Origin: Desulfocurvibacter africanus subsp. africanus DSM 2603
Lineage (GTDB): Bacteria; Desulfobacterota; Desulfovibrionia; Desulfovibrionales; Desulfovibrionaceae
Assembly: GCF_000422545.1 (NCBI RefSeq)
Contig: NZ_KE383873.1
Coordinates: 227,905-291,904, forward strand
Length of the DNA: 64,000 nucleotides
Direction of reading: 5' to 3'
The first letter of the stretch is position 1. Every line of letters starts with the position of its first letter. This document shows, one piece after another, positions 36,972-45,800 of the stretch. A program made the translations under genes and the position numbers. Under the pieces are notes generated by a model. It was given only the letters and a program-made list of their open reading frames with translations, was not told where the DNA came from and searched no databases.

Positions 36972-37976
36972 GTGGCAGTGCGTGACCTGGTGGAATCACT
37001 CTCTGCTTTCTTCCGCTCCGCGGGCCCGAAGGGGGGTTCGGATCAGCAAGCCTTTCTGGCGGAGATGACCGAGAGGGTCGTGCTGACGGCCACGCCGAAG
37101 ATCAAGGCGGTTCGCGGCTATAAAAAGCAGCTGATGCCGGCCATCGCACGCTCGACCAGCTATTTCGAGGAAGCCGTCAGACGCTTCCATGGCCCGGTTC
37201 TCCTTGGGAAAGCAACCTGGGTATCCGATCCGCTCGTGAACGCCTGCTTCACCTCGGTCGAGCAGCTCGAGAGCTTGCTCCGCAAGGACCCCGCCCTGCG
37301 CGCGGCGGCAGACAGGCCCGATTGCCGGGAAGTCTACTTCCTTCTGACCATGAGCAGGAGAGAGGATCTGGTGTACGGGAGCACCCTTGTGGGTGATCTG
37401 ATCCGCCGGGATGTGCCGCAGGAGGTCGTCACCTTCAGCGATCACCGCTGCGTGGCGCCGGGGATCACACTCCAGGAGACCAACGATCAAATGATCCGCC
37501 TCGCCCTCGAATTGCTGGCCTCGCTTGCATCCGCGCGCATCCTTGAAACGAGAAGGCAGCTTGAGGATTTGGAGCGCGAGCGCACTTCGCTGGGCTATGA
37601 ACTGAAGATAGTGCAGCTCAAGGTAAAGGGGCTTGGCCAAGCCCTGGCGGAGCATGGCGAGGTCGAAAGGGATCTGAACGCGGGCGGGAAGACAATGGCG
37701 CATCTTGATGAGGAAATCGCCAGGCTGAAATCGGAATTCAGCGATCTCAAGGACTACCTGACGCTTGTCGAGGCTATCTTTTCCAGTCCGGGGGACATGC
37801 TTCGCTTCGAAGACACGACCCTGGCAGTCAACCGGGCCGGCATCAAGAATTACACCGGCACGGATGATCCGAGCAGGCCTATCCGCTTCACCCAGCTCAG
37901 CACGAGCGAGCGTTCTCGCGCGGCCTTCCTGGCGGTCAGCCCGGTTGATGAGATATTGGATCAAAGTGACCGTTGA
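36972..37976 (+). CDS. Hypothetical coiled-coil protein downstream of glgP
   Basis: Protein of 334 residues that starts at a GTG with GGAGG six bases upstream, 18 bases after glgP. No signal peptide or membrane helix. Residues about 175-255 are Leu/Glu/Arg-rich and look coiled-coil (LASARILETRRQLEDLERER, HLDEEIARLKSEFSDLKDYL). I do not recognise a family. Position suggests a link to glycogen metabolism or a scaffold role; this is inference only. Confidence 0.8.
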   Translation: MAVRDLVESLSAFFRSAGPKGGSDQQAFLAEMTERVVLTATPKIKAVRGYKKQLMPAIARSTSYFEEAVRRFHGPVLLGKATWVSDPLVNACFTSVEQLESLLRKDPALRAAADRPDCREVYFLLTMSRREDLVYGSTLVGDLIRRDVPQEVVTFSDHRCVAPGITLQETNDQMIRLALELLASLASARILETRRQLEDLERERTSLGYELKIVQLKVKGLGQALAEHGEVERDLNAGGKTMAHLDEEIARLKSEFSDLKDYLTLVEAIFSSPGDMLRFEDTTLAVNRAGIKNYTGTDDPSRPIRFTQLSTSERSRAAFLAVSPVDEILDQSDR

Positions 37977-37989
37977 TCAGCCTTCCCGA

Positions 37990-38162
37990 CCTGAAAAGCG
38001 CAGGCGCGATTCACTTGCGCCTAGGCCTGCGCGGGCGTCTTAAAGCATTTTGCAAATGAAATGAGGGTCCAGGGAAATCATTTCCCTGGCGGGAGAGAGT
38101 CTGAGAGAGGGTCGTGCCCTCTCTCAGGTCAAATGCAAAATGCTCTAAAAACAATCTGCTCT
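37990..38162. repeat. Type A remnant with a type B element nested in it
   Basis: The right part of an A element runs to GCGTCT-TA at 38042, is interrupted, and resumes AAAACAATCTGCTCT from 38148 to 38162. Joined with one TA, it gives GCGTCTTAAAAACAATCTGC, one base different from the uninterrupted A consensus. The insert is type B copy 3 at 38041-38147. The TA at 38041-38042 and the TA at 38146-38147 are therefore a two-base target duplication. Confidence 0.85.
38041..38147 (+). repeat. Type B mobile element, copy 3 (nested)
   Basis: 107 bp including both TAs, from TAAAGCATTTTGCAAATG to GCAAAATGCTCTA. It has the CAGGGAAATCATTTCCCTG palindrome and a GAGAGAGGG/CCCTCTCTC hairpin. Confidence 0.8.
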
Positions 38163-38189
38163 GGCGACGCGCCGCCAAGCGGCCTCTGC

Positions 38190-40127
38190 TCAGGGTTGCT
38201 CCAACCCCGTGGCCAGCAAGTGCTCATGAAGGATTCGCATCACCTCCCGTATGGCCTGGGGGGATGCCTGCACGGAGTGGCCGCAATGGACGACGATTTC
38301 CGAGGCCGCGCCATCGAGATGGGCGCTCGCATAGGGCACGATGCCATCGGTTCCTCCCTTGAGCCCGGCAGCCTCCTTATCGCCGATGATGCTGTGGTAC
38401 GGGACTCCCTCGCGCAAAGGGGCATTGGCAAGATACCCGAGAACAGGATTTGATGGGGAGAGGCCGTCGATGCCCGTGGGAATCCGTCTGAGCTGCAGGG
38501 ACCCCTCCTCGGCAAATCGCCGGGAGAACGGCATCGTCACGAGCGCCGAGAAGAGCGACGTGGTGGACTCGATGAGCTTGGCCGGAAGATCGACCAGGGT
38601 TGCGCCGAACAGCCCGATCCGGTGGTCCGCCCAGGTCGAGCCACGGTGCGGCGTCGCGAGGAATATCTCGCGCGAGATGAACGGCAGCGGCTCGAAGAAG
38701 AACGCCTGCTCGATGATCCTGCGGTCATCCGCATCCCACCGCACGTTGGAGAAAGGCGTCTCCGAAATGGTGCGCCAGAGCGGCTCGCCTCCGTTCTGGA
38801 CCATGAGCTTGGCAATCAGCCCTCCCATGCTGTGCCCCACCACGACCATGTTGTTGAAGTAGGGACTGCGCCCCTCCGGATCATGCATTGCCCGGACTTT
38901 CAGCAGCGTCGCGCGCAGCTGACTGGCAGAATAGAGGAGCGGGTTCCCGGTGGGATACAGATAGAACCAGAACTGGTAGCTTCCTCTGAGGACAGGATCG
39001 CCAAGGATGCTGTTGAACATGGGCAGCCACGTCGCGGGCTTGGACATGAGCCCATGGACGAAGACTATCGGAATCCTGTCGGGTTGGTAGGGTTGCAGGG
39101 TGTATAGCCCCTGAACCTTGTGCCAGGTGTTCACCTTGAGGAGCCCTTGGACACCGCGCAACCGAGGGCCTTCCTGAATCATGTAGGCCAGCGGAGTGCT
39201 CAGGTCCGCCTCGAGAGGAATCCGCGCATCCCCTATGGCGATGTCCTTCGTCCTCATGGGATCGTGCATCGTGATGTCAGCCAGAAAGCGTCCGCCAGAG
39301 TCTCTGATCCCGCTTAGCCAGGGAGTGAAGCTGACGACGATGGTTGCCGGATAGGTCTGCACGACAGGTGAGCGAAATACATCCCTGGAGGCCCGAGGCT
39401 GATTGCTCCCTGGCCTGTCCTGAAGGCGGACGGCGATCAGGGGGGCGCCGATGCCGTGCTCCCCATGATGCTCGTCCAGGCCCGTGACCTTGAACTCGTA
39501 TGCCAGATGGAGTTCATCGAATTCCTCCGGCTTCCAGCTCAGCTCGGTCCTCTTGCTCAAAACCGTCAGGACTCCCGCGATCATGGGGAGCTCCCAGCCC
39601 TCCTTGAGGCGGATGCCGCGTGACCTGATCAGCTTGACCGCTTGCGCAAGAGATCGATTGTAGAGTTCAAGAGCCCATGTGGTCTGCGGCTGATAGGGGC
39701 TTGGCGGCTCTCCCAGTCCAGGATCAAAAAGGTAATTGTACGAATAGAATGCGGCTGAAAGCAGAAGCGCAAGCCTTTCCCTGGAATCCCTGGAGAGCTT
39801 CTCTGCTTGCAAGAAGCACAGCTCCGACACCGCAAAGGCCAGCTTCCTGTCCGGATGAGCAAGCACCTTTTCCGAAAGCGCGGACAGAGCCGCGTCCGGG
39901 GCATGCTTCCATTTCTTCAGCAGCTCCTCCTGGCGGAGGACGAGCAGCGTCCGTTCACTGGGAAGCGTGTCCGTCAGCGCGCTCCTGTCCAGCTGCTCGA
40001 ATCGTTTGTCCAGGGAGACGGGCTCCACGCCAATTCCCGCGGCGCAGCCCGCCAGGAGGATAAGGATGCCTAGCGCGGTGCAAACCCCTCCTGGCGTGAC
40101 CCTCCGCGGGTTGACGGGATCGCCCAT
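38190..40127 (-). CDS. Alpha/beta-hydrolase lipoprotein
   Basis: Protein of 645 residues starting at ATG 40127 (MGDPVNPRRV), preceded by GGATGGAAGC. A lipoprotein signal is clear: hydrophobic core then LLAGC with Cys about residue 28. The C-terminal half is an alpha/beta hydrolase: IPIVFVHGLMSKPATWLPMF (oxyanion HG), nucleophile elbow VVVGHSMGGLIAKLM, Asp in GTDGIVPYASAHLDG and His in VVHCGHSVQASPQ. The N-terminal 300 residues look like an alpha-helical region. Probably a membrane-anchored esterase or lipase facing the periplasm. It lies downstream of, and with the same orientation as, another lipoprotein gene (gap about 180 bases). Confidence 0.85.
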   Translation of the reverse strand: MGDPVNPRRVTPGGVCTALGILILLAGCAAGIGVEPVSLDKRFEQLDRSALTDTLPSERTLLVLRQEELLKKWKHAPDAALSALSEKVLAHPDRKLAFAVSELCFLQAEKLSRDSRERLALLLSAAFYSYNYLFDPGLGEPPSPYQPQTTWALELYNRSLAQAVKLIRSRGIRLKEGWELPMIAGVLTVLSKRTELSWKPEEFDELHLAYEFKVTGLDEHHGEHGIGAPLIAVRLQDRPGSNQPRASRDVFRSPVVQTYPATIVVSFTPWLSGIRDSGGRFLADITMHDPMRTKDIAIGDARIPLEADLSTPLAYMIQEGPRLRGVQGLLKVNTWHKVQGLYTLQPYQPDRIPIVFVHGLMSKPATWLPMFNSILGDPVLRGSYQFWFYLYPTGNPLLYSASQLRATLLKVRAMHDPEGRSPYFNNMVVVGHSMGGLIAKLMVQNGGEPLWRTISETPFSNVRWDADDRRIIEQAFFFEPLPFISREIFLATPHRGSTWADHRIGLFGATLVDLPAKLIESTTSLFSALVTMPFSRRFAEEGSLQLRRIPTGIDGLSPSNPVLGYLANAPLREGVPYHSIIGDKEAAGLKGGTDGIVPYASAHLDGAASEIVVHCGHSVQASPQAIREVMRILHEHLLATGLEQP

Positions 40128-40307
40128 GCTTCCATCCGAGCCAGTACAGGTTAGGGCATGGCTGCGACTCTTCTGTTCGGACAACCCGCTGCTCCCCTGT
40201 TTACAACGACCACCAAGAAGGCACTATAGACGATCTTCTGAATCAGTGAAGGTCGGATACCGACCCCATGTTGTCCGCATCGCTCCATATGCGCGACGCC
40301 ATGCTGC

Positions 40308-41588
40308 CTAGCTCTTCCTGCGGATTGCCGCCTTGTAGGCATAAAGCAGCGCAAAGAGGCAGATCAGCAGTCCGAGGAGCAGGAGTGCTGCGTGGTTAAT
40401 GGTCTTGCGCAACTCGTCGCCAGTTTCGAGGACCAGCTTCTGCGCCTCCTCGGTCATCTCGCGCTGACGGGACTCAATGCCTTGCAGGGCCTGCGCGATG
40501 GCTTGGCTGCGCTCCTCCCGGATCATTTCGCTGATCTTGATGAGCGTCTGCGCCTGGAGATCCGTGAGGCCGCTCAAGGCTTGAACGATGGTGTTCTCCC
40601 GCTCCCGGCCGATCTGCCGGAGCGCATTATCCAAGGTGCTCTGGACTATTTCATCCATTTCTTCCGGAAGCTGTTCGAGGATGCCTGCGTACCGTTTTCC
40701 CAGCTTTTGGAAGTTCTCGGCGCCCTCCAGCAGAGAGCGGATCTCCGGGGTGGTCACCGCCTGGAGCAGCGCGAATTCAAGCTGGAAATTGGCCGCAAGC
40801 TGCAGGCGCGAGAATAGATACATCGCCCGATCCAGGGTCACCTTGATGTCCCCGGCGATCGCGGTCGCCTCGCGCATGGTCGCGAAAACCCCTCCAGGCT
40901 TGGCAAGCTCGCGCATGGTGGGCTTGAGGCCGAGTTCGCCGAAGTCGCTGAAGCGAATGTAGTTGACTCCGGTCAGCTTGGGATTTTCCGCATGCCAGGC
41001 AAGCAGAAGCTCGCGCAGATCACCCTGCTGCTCGGAGGTGAGGTAGCGCCCGGCCAAGCTCCAGATCTTCCGCTCCTGAGCGCGGAATGCCGCAAGCACT
41101 GGCTTGGCGGCCCGGCCGTACACTCGGGACCAGTGATCCTCCCAGACCATGCGGTTGAGGGTGATGAGCACGACGAGATCGAGCAGGGCCCCGCCCGGAT
41201 ACGGCCCGGCGGCGATCTCGACGGCGGCAATCGTTCCATAGGCCTTGCGCATGGCTGCATGCAGACGCGCCTGCTCGGTACCCACGGCATTGGCAAAGGA
41301 GGTGAAAACATTGGCCATGGTGCCGGCATACGAGTCGGCTGCGCTCATGACCGCCGCCTGCAGTTCATAGATGCTTCCGGCTGCTTGGCTGTCCACGCGG
41401 TCGTCGCCGAAGAGCGCTGCCTGCTGCCCGGCGGGGTCCGGCTGCTCCATGGCAAGACAGGAGGACAGGCTGGCTGTCCACAAGGAAATTAGCAGAAAGC
41501 TCGTCAGCCTCCGCACGGCTCTTCCGAGCCAAGCATCCCGCCTGGATTTATCTGGATTCAAGGGCGATTGGTTGCGCAAGCTTCGCAC
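40308..41588 (-). CDS. Putative lipoprotein with helical body and C-terminal membrane anchor
   Basis: Protein of 426 residues. Residues about 28-45 form a signal with SLSSC (lipobox-like) so Cys about 44 may be acylated. The body is alpha-helical with likely coiled coil in residues 300-400 (ALRQIGRERENTIVQAL, QALQGIESRQREMTEEAQK). A single membrane helix near the end (AALLLLGLLICLFALLYAYK) is followed by the basic tail AIRRKS. No family recognised. Same strand as the hydrolase lipoprotein; the pair may function together in the cell envelope. Confidence 0.75.
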   Translation of the reverse strand: MRSLRNQSPLNPDKSRRDAWLGRAVRRLTSFLLISLWTASLSSCLAMEQPDPAGQQAALFGDDRVDSQAAGSIYELQAAVMSAADSYAGTMANVFTSFANAVGTEQARLHAAMRKAYGTIAAVEIAAGPYPGGALLDLVVLITLNRMVWEDHWSRVYGRAAKPVLAAFRAQERKIWSLAGRYLTSEQQGDLRELLLAWHAENPKLTGVNYIRFSDFGELGLKPTMRELAKPGGVFATMREATAIAGDIKVTLDRAMYLFSRLQLAANFQLEFALLQAVTTPEIRSLLEGAENFQKLGKRYAGILEQLPEEMDEIVQSTLDNALRQIGRERENTIVQALSGLTDLQAQTLIKISEMIREERSQAIAQALQGIESRQREMTEEAQKLVLETGDELRKTINHAALLLLGLLICLFALLYAYKAAIRRKS

Positions 41589-41879
41589 TCATACTCCCGG
41601 GTAGCTTACGACAATAGCGTCACACCTTCTTATGGTGAATTGTTTTTATCGCCATTCTGATTGCTTACAGAAATTTCGCCCCGCCTGCCCCTTCTTGCAA
41701 TTGGGCCATGCAGGAGGGCCTGAGGGCCTTGTGGGCTGCCTGAGTCCCGGCTGGGCCAAGCGGTTATTCAGGAAGTCAGGTCATGCGGGAAGAGTGTACC
41801 TGACATCAGCCCTTGGTGCGGGATGTACGTTCTGACTGGAGTTGCCGGTCAGCCCGCCTGCATAAAGCCGGATATCCTG
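41589..41879. other. Intergenic region without a gene
   Basis: No coding signal. The left edge is AT-rich and probably contains the promoter of the lipoprotein pair. The right side runs into a type A element. Confidence 0.4.
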
Positions 41880-42002
41880 GAGCAGAGTGCTTTTAAGACG
41901 CCTGCTCCGGCCTGGGCGCAAGTGAATTGCGCCTGCGCCTACACGGCGGCAAGCCAGGCCGAGGCACGGCTTGCAGAGCATTTTCAAAAGCAAAATGGAC
42001 TA
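41880..42002 (-). repeat. Type A mobile element, copy 7
   Basis: 123 bp, diverged: GAGCAGAGTGCTTTT at the left and AAAAGCAAAATGGACTA at the right. The GCAAGCC palindrome is decayed (GCAAGCCAGGCCGAGGCACGGCTTGC). It lies just past the end of the NCS2 permease gene. Confidence 0.8.
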
Positions 42003-42024
42003 AAGTCCAATGTGCAAAGCCGGC

Positions 42025-43737
42025 TTAAATAACAAAGGATATGAATGAATAGCCTGATATTTCGAGATGTTTTACGTCACGCGCAAACTTTGAAAACAGG
42101 ATCATGCCCAACTGCTTCAGTTCCTCGGGTTTAGCGCTGAAGAAGCTGTCCGGAACGGCAAAGTTGTTTATGTCATCCATCTTATGGCCACAGACAACCT
42201 CGGTGAAATACCTGTCTTCTACTTTGGATATCCGGAAAGTCAGGTACCGTTCCTGATCGTCAGGATCTCCTTCCAGCATATGGCAAAAGACTTCCTCACA
42301 GCAGAGCATCAGCGTGTCGAGTTCTGTTTCTGACAAGAGGAGTTTCTTTTTCCCATGCAACAGCATCTCTTGCAGCTTGGGCAACTCCGACACATCAGGC
42401 TTGAATGTCCCCTGCACGGAACGTTTTGGCATCAGGTAGGCGATTATGCTCAACATGAATGCGGTAAAGCCGCCAAGCGCAACGCTGTTGCCCATAATCG
42501 GCGCCAAGGCTTCAGGCATGATGTTGCCAAAATAAGATCCGCTTTCTGCAACAATCCCCACCGACAGAGACAAGCCGAGAATAAGGCCATGCTGGTTGCT
42601 CAGCTTGTTTATGGTCAACAGCCCGATACCGGCATGAAAAAGCAAGGCTGCAATAACTATCAGCAGGCCGCCCAGGACTGCACCGGGCATATCGAGCATG
42701 AAACCCCCAACCTTGGGCATGAATGCAAGCACCAGCAAGACAGCACCACCACAGGCACCAATACGGCGTGAGGCCACACCGGTGATTTCTATGAGTGGAA
42801 GGTTGTCGCAGTAGATGGAAGGAACTGCCGTACCCAGCAGCCCGCTGGCAACCTTGCTGAGCCCGTCACAGTACAGCCCGCCCTGAACCGCATCATACGA
42901 GACACGCCGGAAATCCCTTTTGGATATTTGCTGTACGAGCATTATGTTGCCGGTGTTCTCAATCATACTGGCCAGCATGGCCATGCTGAAGGCAAATAAA
43001 AGGGGCAAATGGGCAGTGGTGATGTTTGTTTCTATTCCCGGCCAGGCCAGCGGAGGAAGTCCGAACCAGGCTGCGGAGAGGGTGTGTTCAAAGTGCAGAA
43101 GGCCAGCCAAGGCAGCGGCAACATATCCGCATGCGATAGAAATGAAAGGGCTCCAAAGCTTAAGAGCCGTGTTGCCAAACAGCATGCACAGCGTGAGGAC
43201 AACAGCCGTCACGCACCCGACCCACAGTTTGGAAAAGGACATGTCCGGCGTCATGACTTGCGTGCCCGTCCAGATCTCCAAACCTATGGGAACAAGGGAC
43301 ACGGCAACCAGCAGAATGACCACGCCGCCCACTGCCGGAGTAATGATGTGCCGGAAAAAGCGGATAAAGTATGTGTAGAGAAAAATGATCGGCACTGTGA
43401 GCAAGGACATGGTGGCCAGGGTTGCAAAACCGCCCATGCGCACAGCATCTATCGAACAAACCAGAAAGGCGCTGTACGAGCCGACAAAAAGGATAAAGCC
43501 CGCCCCAATGCCGAATCGCCTCCGGCTCTGCAAAAAGGTGAACACGGCAGCAACGAGAATGGTGCCAAATGTGATGAATTGAAGCGTGTCCGCAGGAACA
43601 TTCAGCGTCTTGCCGAGTACATTCGGAATAAAGATAATCCCGTCGAAAATCACGAGTACGTGTGTTATTGCGAGCGCAATGCATGTACCCAGCGAAGGCG
43701 CTTCATTAACATCGTGACCGATTCTGCTGCGTTGCAT
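42025..43737 (-). CDS. NCS2-type purine/pyrimidine permease with a C-terminal RsbW-like domain
   Basis: Protein of 570 residues. Residues 1-435 are an NCS2 (nucleobase:cation symporter-2) transporter with about 12-14 helices: LGTCIALAITHVLVIFDGII, the family signature region SMIENTGNIMLVQQISKRDF, and GLLGTAVPSIYCDN. From about 450 a soluble domain of 110 residues follows: LSETELDTLMLCCEEVFCHM resembles the N-box helix of HATPase_c_2/RsbW proteins, and the chain ends LGMILFSKFARDVKHLEISG YSFISFVI, like their last strand. I take the start at ATG 43737; upstream in-frame residues come from intergenic sequence. GC is visibly lower than in neighbours. Confidence 0.85.
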   Translation of the reverse strand: MQRSRIGHDVNEAPSLGTCIALAITHVLVIFDGIIFIPNVLGKTLNVPADTLQFITFGTILVAAVFTFLQSRRRFGIGAGFILFVGSYSAFLVCSIDAVRMGGFATLATMSLLTVPIIFLYTYFIRFFRHIITPAVGGVVILLVAVSLVPIGLEIWTGTQVMTPDMSFSKLWVGCVTAVVLTLCMLFGNTALKLWSPFISIACGYVAAALAGLLHFEHTLSAAWFGLPPLAWPGIETNITTAHLPLLFAFSMAMLASMIENTGNIMLVQQISKRDFRRVSYDAVQGGLYCDGLSKVASGLLGTAVPSIYCDNLPLIEITGVASRRIGACGGAVLLVLAFMPKVGGFMLDMPGAVLGGLLIVIAALLFHAGIGLLTINKLSNQHGLILGLSLSVGIVAESGSYFGNIMPEALAPIMGNSVALGGFTAFMLSIIAYLMPKRSVQGTFKPDVSELPKLQEMLLHGKKKLLLSETELDTLMLCCEEVFCHMLEGDPDDQERYLTFRISKVEDRYFTEVVCGHKMDDINNFAVPDSFFSAKPEELKQLGMILFSKFARDVKHLEISGYSFISFVI

Positions 43738-43841
43738 GGAAGCGCCCGTTTGTATCAATAGCTTGTATTCATGAAAAAAGCAGAACCTTCCGAGACGCGT
43801 CTGAGGGCTCACCCGCGGAATTCCCGGAAGGAGCAGAAATT

Positions 43842-43950
43842 TAAAGCATTCTGCTTTTGAAAATACACTGCAAGCCCCGCGTAGGCGTAGGCGCAATTCA
43901 CTTGCGCCGTCAACGCCGAAGCGTGCGTTTTTAAAAGCAATCTGCTCTTA
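43842..43950 (+). repeat. Type A mobile element, copy 8
   Basis: 109 bp with an internal deletion in the GCAAGCC palindrome. It shares its terminal TA (43949-43950) with the next copy, so two A elements lie head to tail. Confidence 0.8.
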
Positions 43951-44076
43951 GAGCATTTTGCTTTCGAAAATGCTCTGCAAGCCATGCGTCGGCATGGCTT
44001 GCCGCCGAGTAGGCGCAGGCGCAATTCACTTGCGCCGCGGGCGCCGGAGCAGGCGTCTTAAAAGCAATCTGCTCTA
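43949..44076 (+). repeat. Type A mobile element, copy 9
   Basis: 128 bp, near-consensus, tandem with copy 8. This suggests insertion of one element at the TA at the end of the other. Confidence 0.85.
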
Positions 44077-44141
44077 TTTTGACTGGCCCTGGCGAGTAAG
44101 GGCAGGGGAGGGCAGGGCCTTCCCTGTTTTCGTATCAACAT

Positions 44142-44244
44142 GGGTCCACCCGAAATCCGGTCCACCCGTGAGGCTGGACCGGATTTCGGAGGACCCCTTG
44201 CAGCGGCGCTTCGCCTGGACGGGAGCGGCGGCGCTCCCGTCCAG
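44142..44244 (-). terminator. Two long hairpins downstream of the sulfatase
   Basis: First: CCGAAATCCGGTCCA (44150-44164) pairs perfectly with TGGACCGGATTTCGG (44175-44189), extended outward by GGGTCC/GGACCC. Second: CTGGACGGGAGCG (44215-44227) pairs with CGCTCCCGTCCAG (44232-44244). The second lies 15 bases past the sulfatase stop. They probably end or stabilise that transcript. Confidence 0.55.
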
Positions 44245-44258
44245 GCCCTGACTGCAAC

Positions 44259-45800
44259 TCAATACTTGGACACGATGGAATCGTTCACCCTCTCCAGCAC
44301 CTGGTCGATGGTGAACGAGGCCGGCTTCATGCGCGGGGGGAACTCCTTGAAGGTCTCAAGGAACCGCGTGACGATGGCCTGCCCCGCATAGGATATGTAG
44401 GCGTGGTCGATGACCCAGTCCCAGTAGGTGTTCGAGGTCACGTCCGCGCGCTCGAAGGGATCTGTGCGCAGGTTGAATATCTTGGGGAAGCGCAGGAATA
44501 CGAAGGGCTCGGCCCAGATCTGGACGGTTCCCCGGATCCGCTGCTCGGCGAAGACGGTCTTCCAGTTGTCGTAGCGCAGGGCCACGAGGTCGCCGTCATC
44601 CGAGAAGTAGATGAAGCCGGGCCGCGGCGCCTTCTCCGCCTCACCCGTGAGGTAGGGCAGGAAGTTGTAGCCGTCGATGTGCAGCTTGAAGTGCTTGTCG
44701 CCGGCCGCGTGCCCCGCCTTGAGCTTGTCCACGATGCCGGGCTCGCCCGCCGCGGCAAGGAAGGTGGGCAGCCAATCCTGATGGGCCATGATCTGGTTGG
44801 AGACCACGCCCGCGGGGATGCGGCCCGGCCAGCGCACCACGGCGGGCACGCGGAAGGCGCCCTCCCAGTTGGAGTTCTTCTCGTTGCGGAACGGGGTCAT
44901 GGCCCCGTCTGGCCACGTGTTCATGTGCGGCCCGTTGTCCGTGCTATAGAAGACCAGGGTATCCTCGGCGATGCCCAGCTCGTCGAGGTAGTCGAGCATT
45001 TTGCCCACGTGCTTGTCGTGCTCGACCATGGCGTCGTGGTACTCCGACTGCCAGCGGCCGGCCTGGCCGCGGATTTCCTCGGGCGGGTGCACCCGGAAGT
45101 GCATCCAGGTCGTATTGAGCCAGACGAAGAAGGGCTTGTCTTCGCCGTGGGCCCGCTTGATGAAGTCCTGCGCCGCGGCCAAGAACTCCGTGTCGCAGGT
45201 CTCCATGCGTTTCCTGGTCAGCGGGCCGGTGTCCTCGATCTTCTGCTTGCCCACCTTGCCCCAGCGCTCGTGCTCGGTGGGGTCGTCCTCATTGGTTGCC
45301 CAGGAGTGGATGACCCCCCGTGGCTTGAACTGCTTGTGGAATCCTGGGAATTCCGACTCCGGCGGGTAATCGATGTGCTCCGGCTCCTCCTCGGCATTGA
45401 GGTGGTAAAGGTTGCCGAAGAACTCGTCGAAGCCGTGCAGCGTGGGCAGGTACTTGTTCCTGTCGCCGAAGTGGTTCTTGCCGAACTGGCCCGTGGCGTA
45501 GCCCAGGGGCTTGAGCAGCTCGGCGATGGTGGCGTCCTCGGCCATGAGGCCGATGTCCGCGCCGGGCATGCCGACCTTGGTCAGACCGGTACGGTAGGGG
45601 CTCTGCCCGGTGATGAAGGCGGCCCGGCCCGCCGTGCAGCTCTGCTGGCCGTAGTAGTCGGTGAAGCGCATGCCCTCTTTGGCGATGCGGTCGATGTTGG
45701 GCGTCCGGTAGCCCATGAGGCCGTCCGAATAGCAGCTCAGGTTCGTGATGCCGATGTCGTCACCCCAGATGACGAGGATGTTCGGCTTGTCCTTGGCCAT
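44259..45800 (-). CDS. Cytosolic Cys-type arylsulfatase
   Basis: Protein of 513 residues, sulfatase family. Metal ligands are in NILVIWGDDIG (Asp14, Asp15) and STDNGPHMNTW (Asp, Asn). The catalytic Cys55 is in QQSCTAGRAAFITGQSPYRT, a C-T-A-G-R form of the C-x-A/P-x-R signature that anaerobic maturases oxidise to formylglycine. There is no signal peptide, so it acts in the cytoplasm. AAGGAGG precedes the ATG. It overlaps the maturase gene by 64 bases. Confidence 0.94.
   Translation of the reverse strand: MAKDKPNILVIWGDDIGITNLSCYSDGLMGYRTPNIDRIAKEGMRFTDYYGQQSCTAGRAAFITGQSPYRTGLTKVGMPGADIGLMAEDATIAELLKPLGYATGQFGKNHFGDRNKYLPTLHGFDEFFGNLYHLNAEEEPEHIDYPPESEFPGFHKQFKPRGVIHSWATNEDDPTEHERWGKVGKQKIEDTGPLTRKRMETCDTEFLAAAQDFIKRAHGEDKPFFVWLNTTWMHFRVHPPEEIRGQAGRWQSEYHDAMVEHDKHVGKMLDYLDELGIAEDTLVFYSTDNGPHMNTWPDGAMTPFRNEKNSNWEGAFRVPAVVRWPGRIPAGVVSNQIMAHQDWLPTFLAAAGEPGIVDKLKAGHAAGDKHFKLHIDGYNFLPYLTGEAEKAPRPGFIYFSDDGDLVALRYDNWKTVFAEQRIRGTVQIWAEPFVFLRFPKIFNLRTDPFERADVTSNTYWDWVIDHAYISYAGQAIVTRFLETFKEFPPRMKPASFTIDQVLERVNDSIVSKY

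Noticed and set aside
9578-44076. CRISPR array
   Set aside because: The repeats are dispersed, over 100 bp long, in both orientations and not spaced by short unique spacers.
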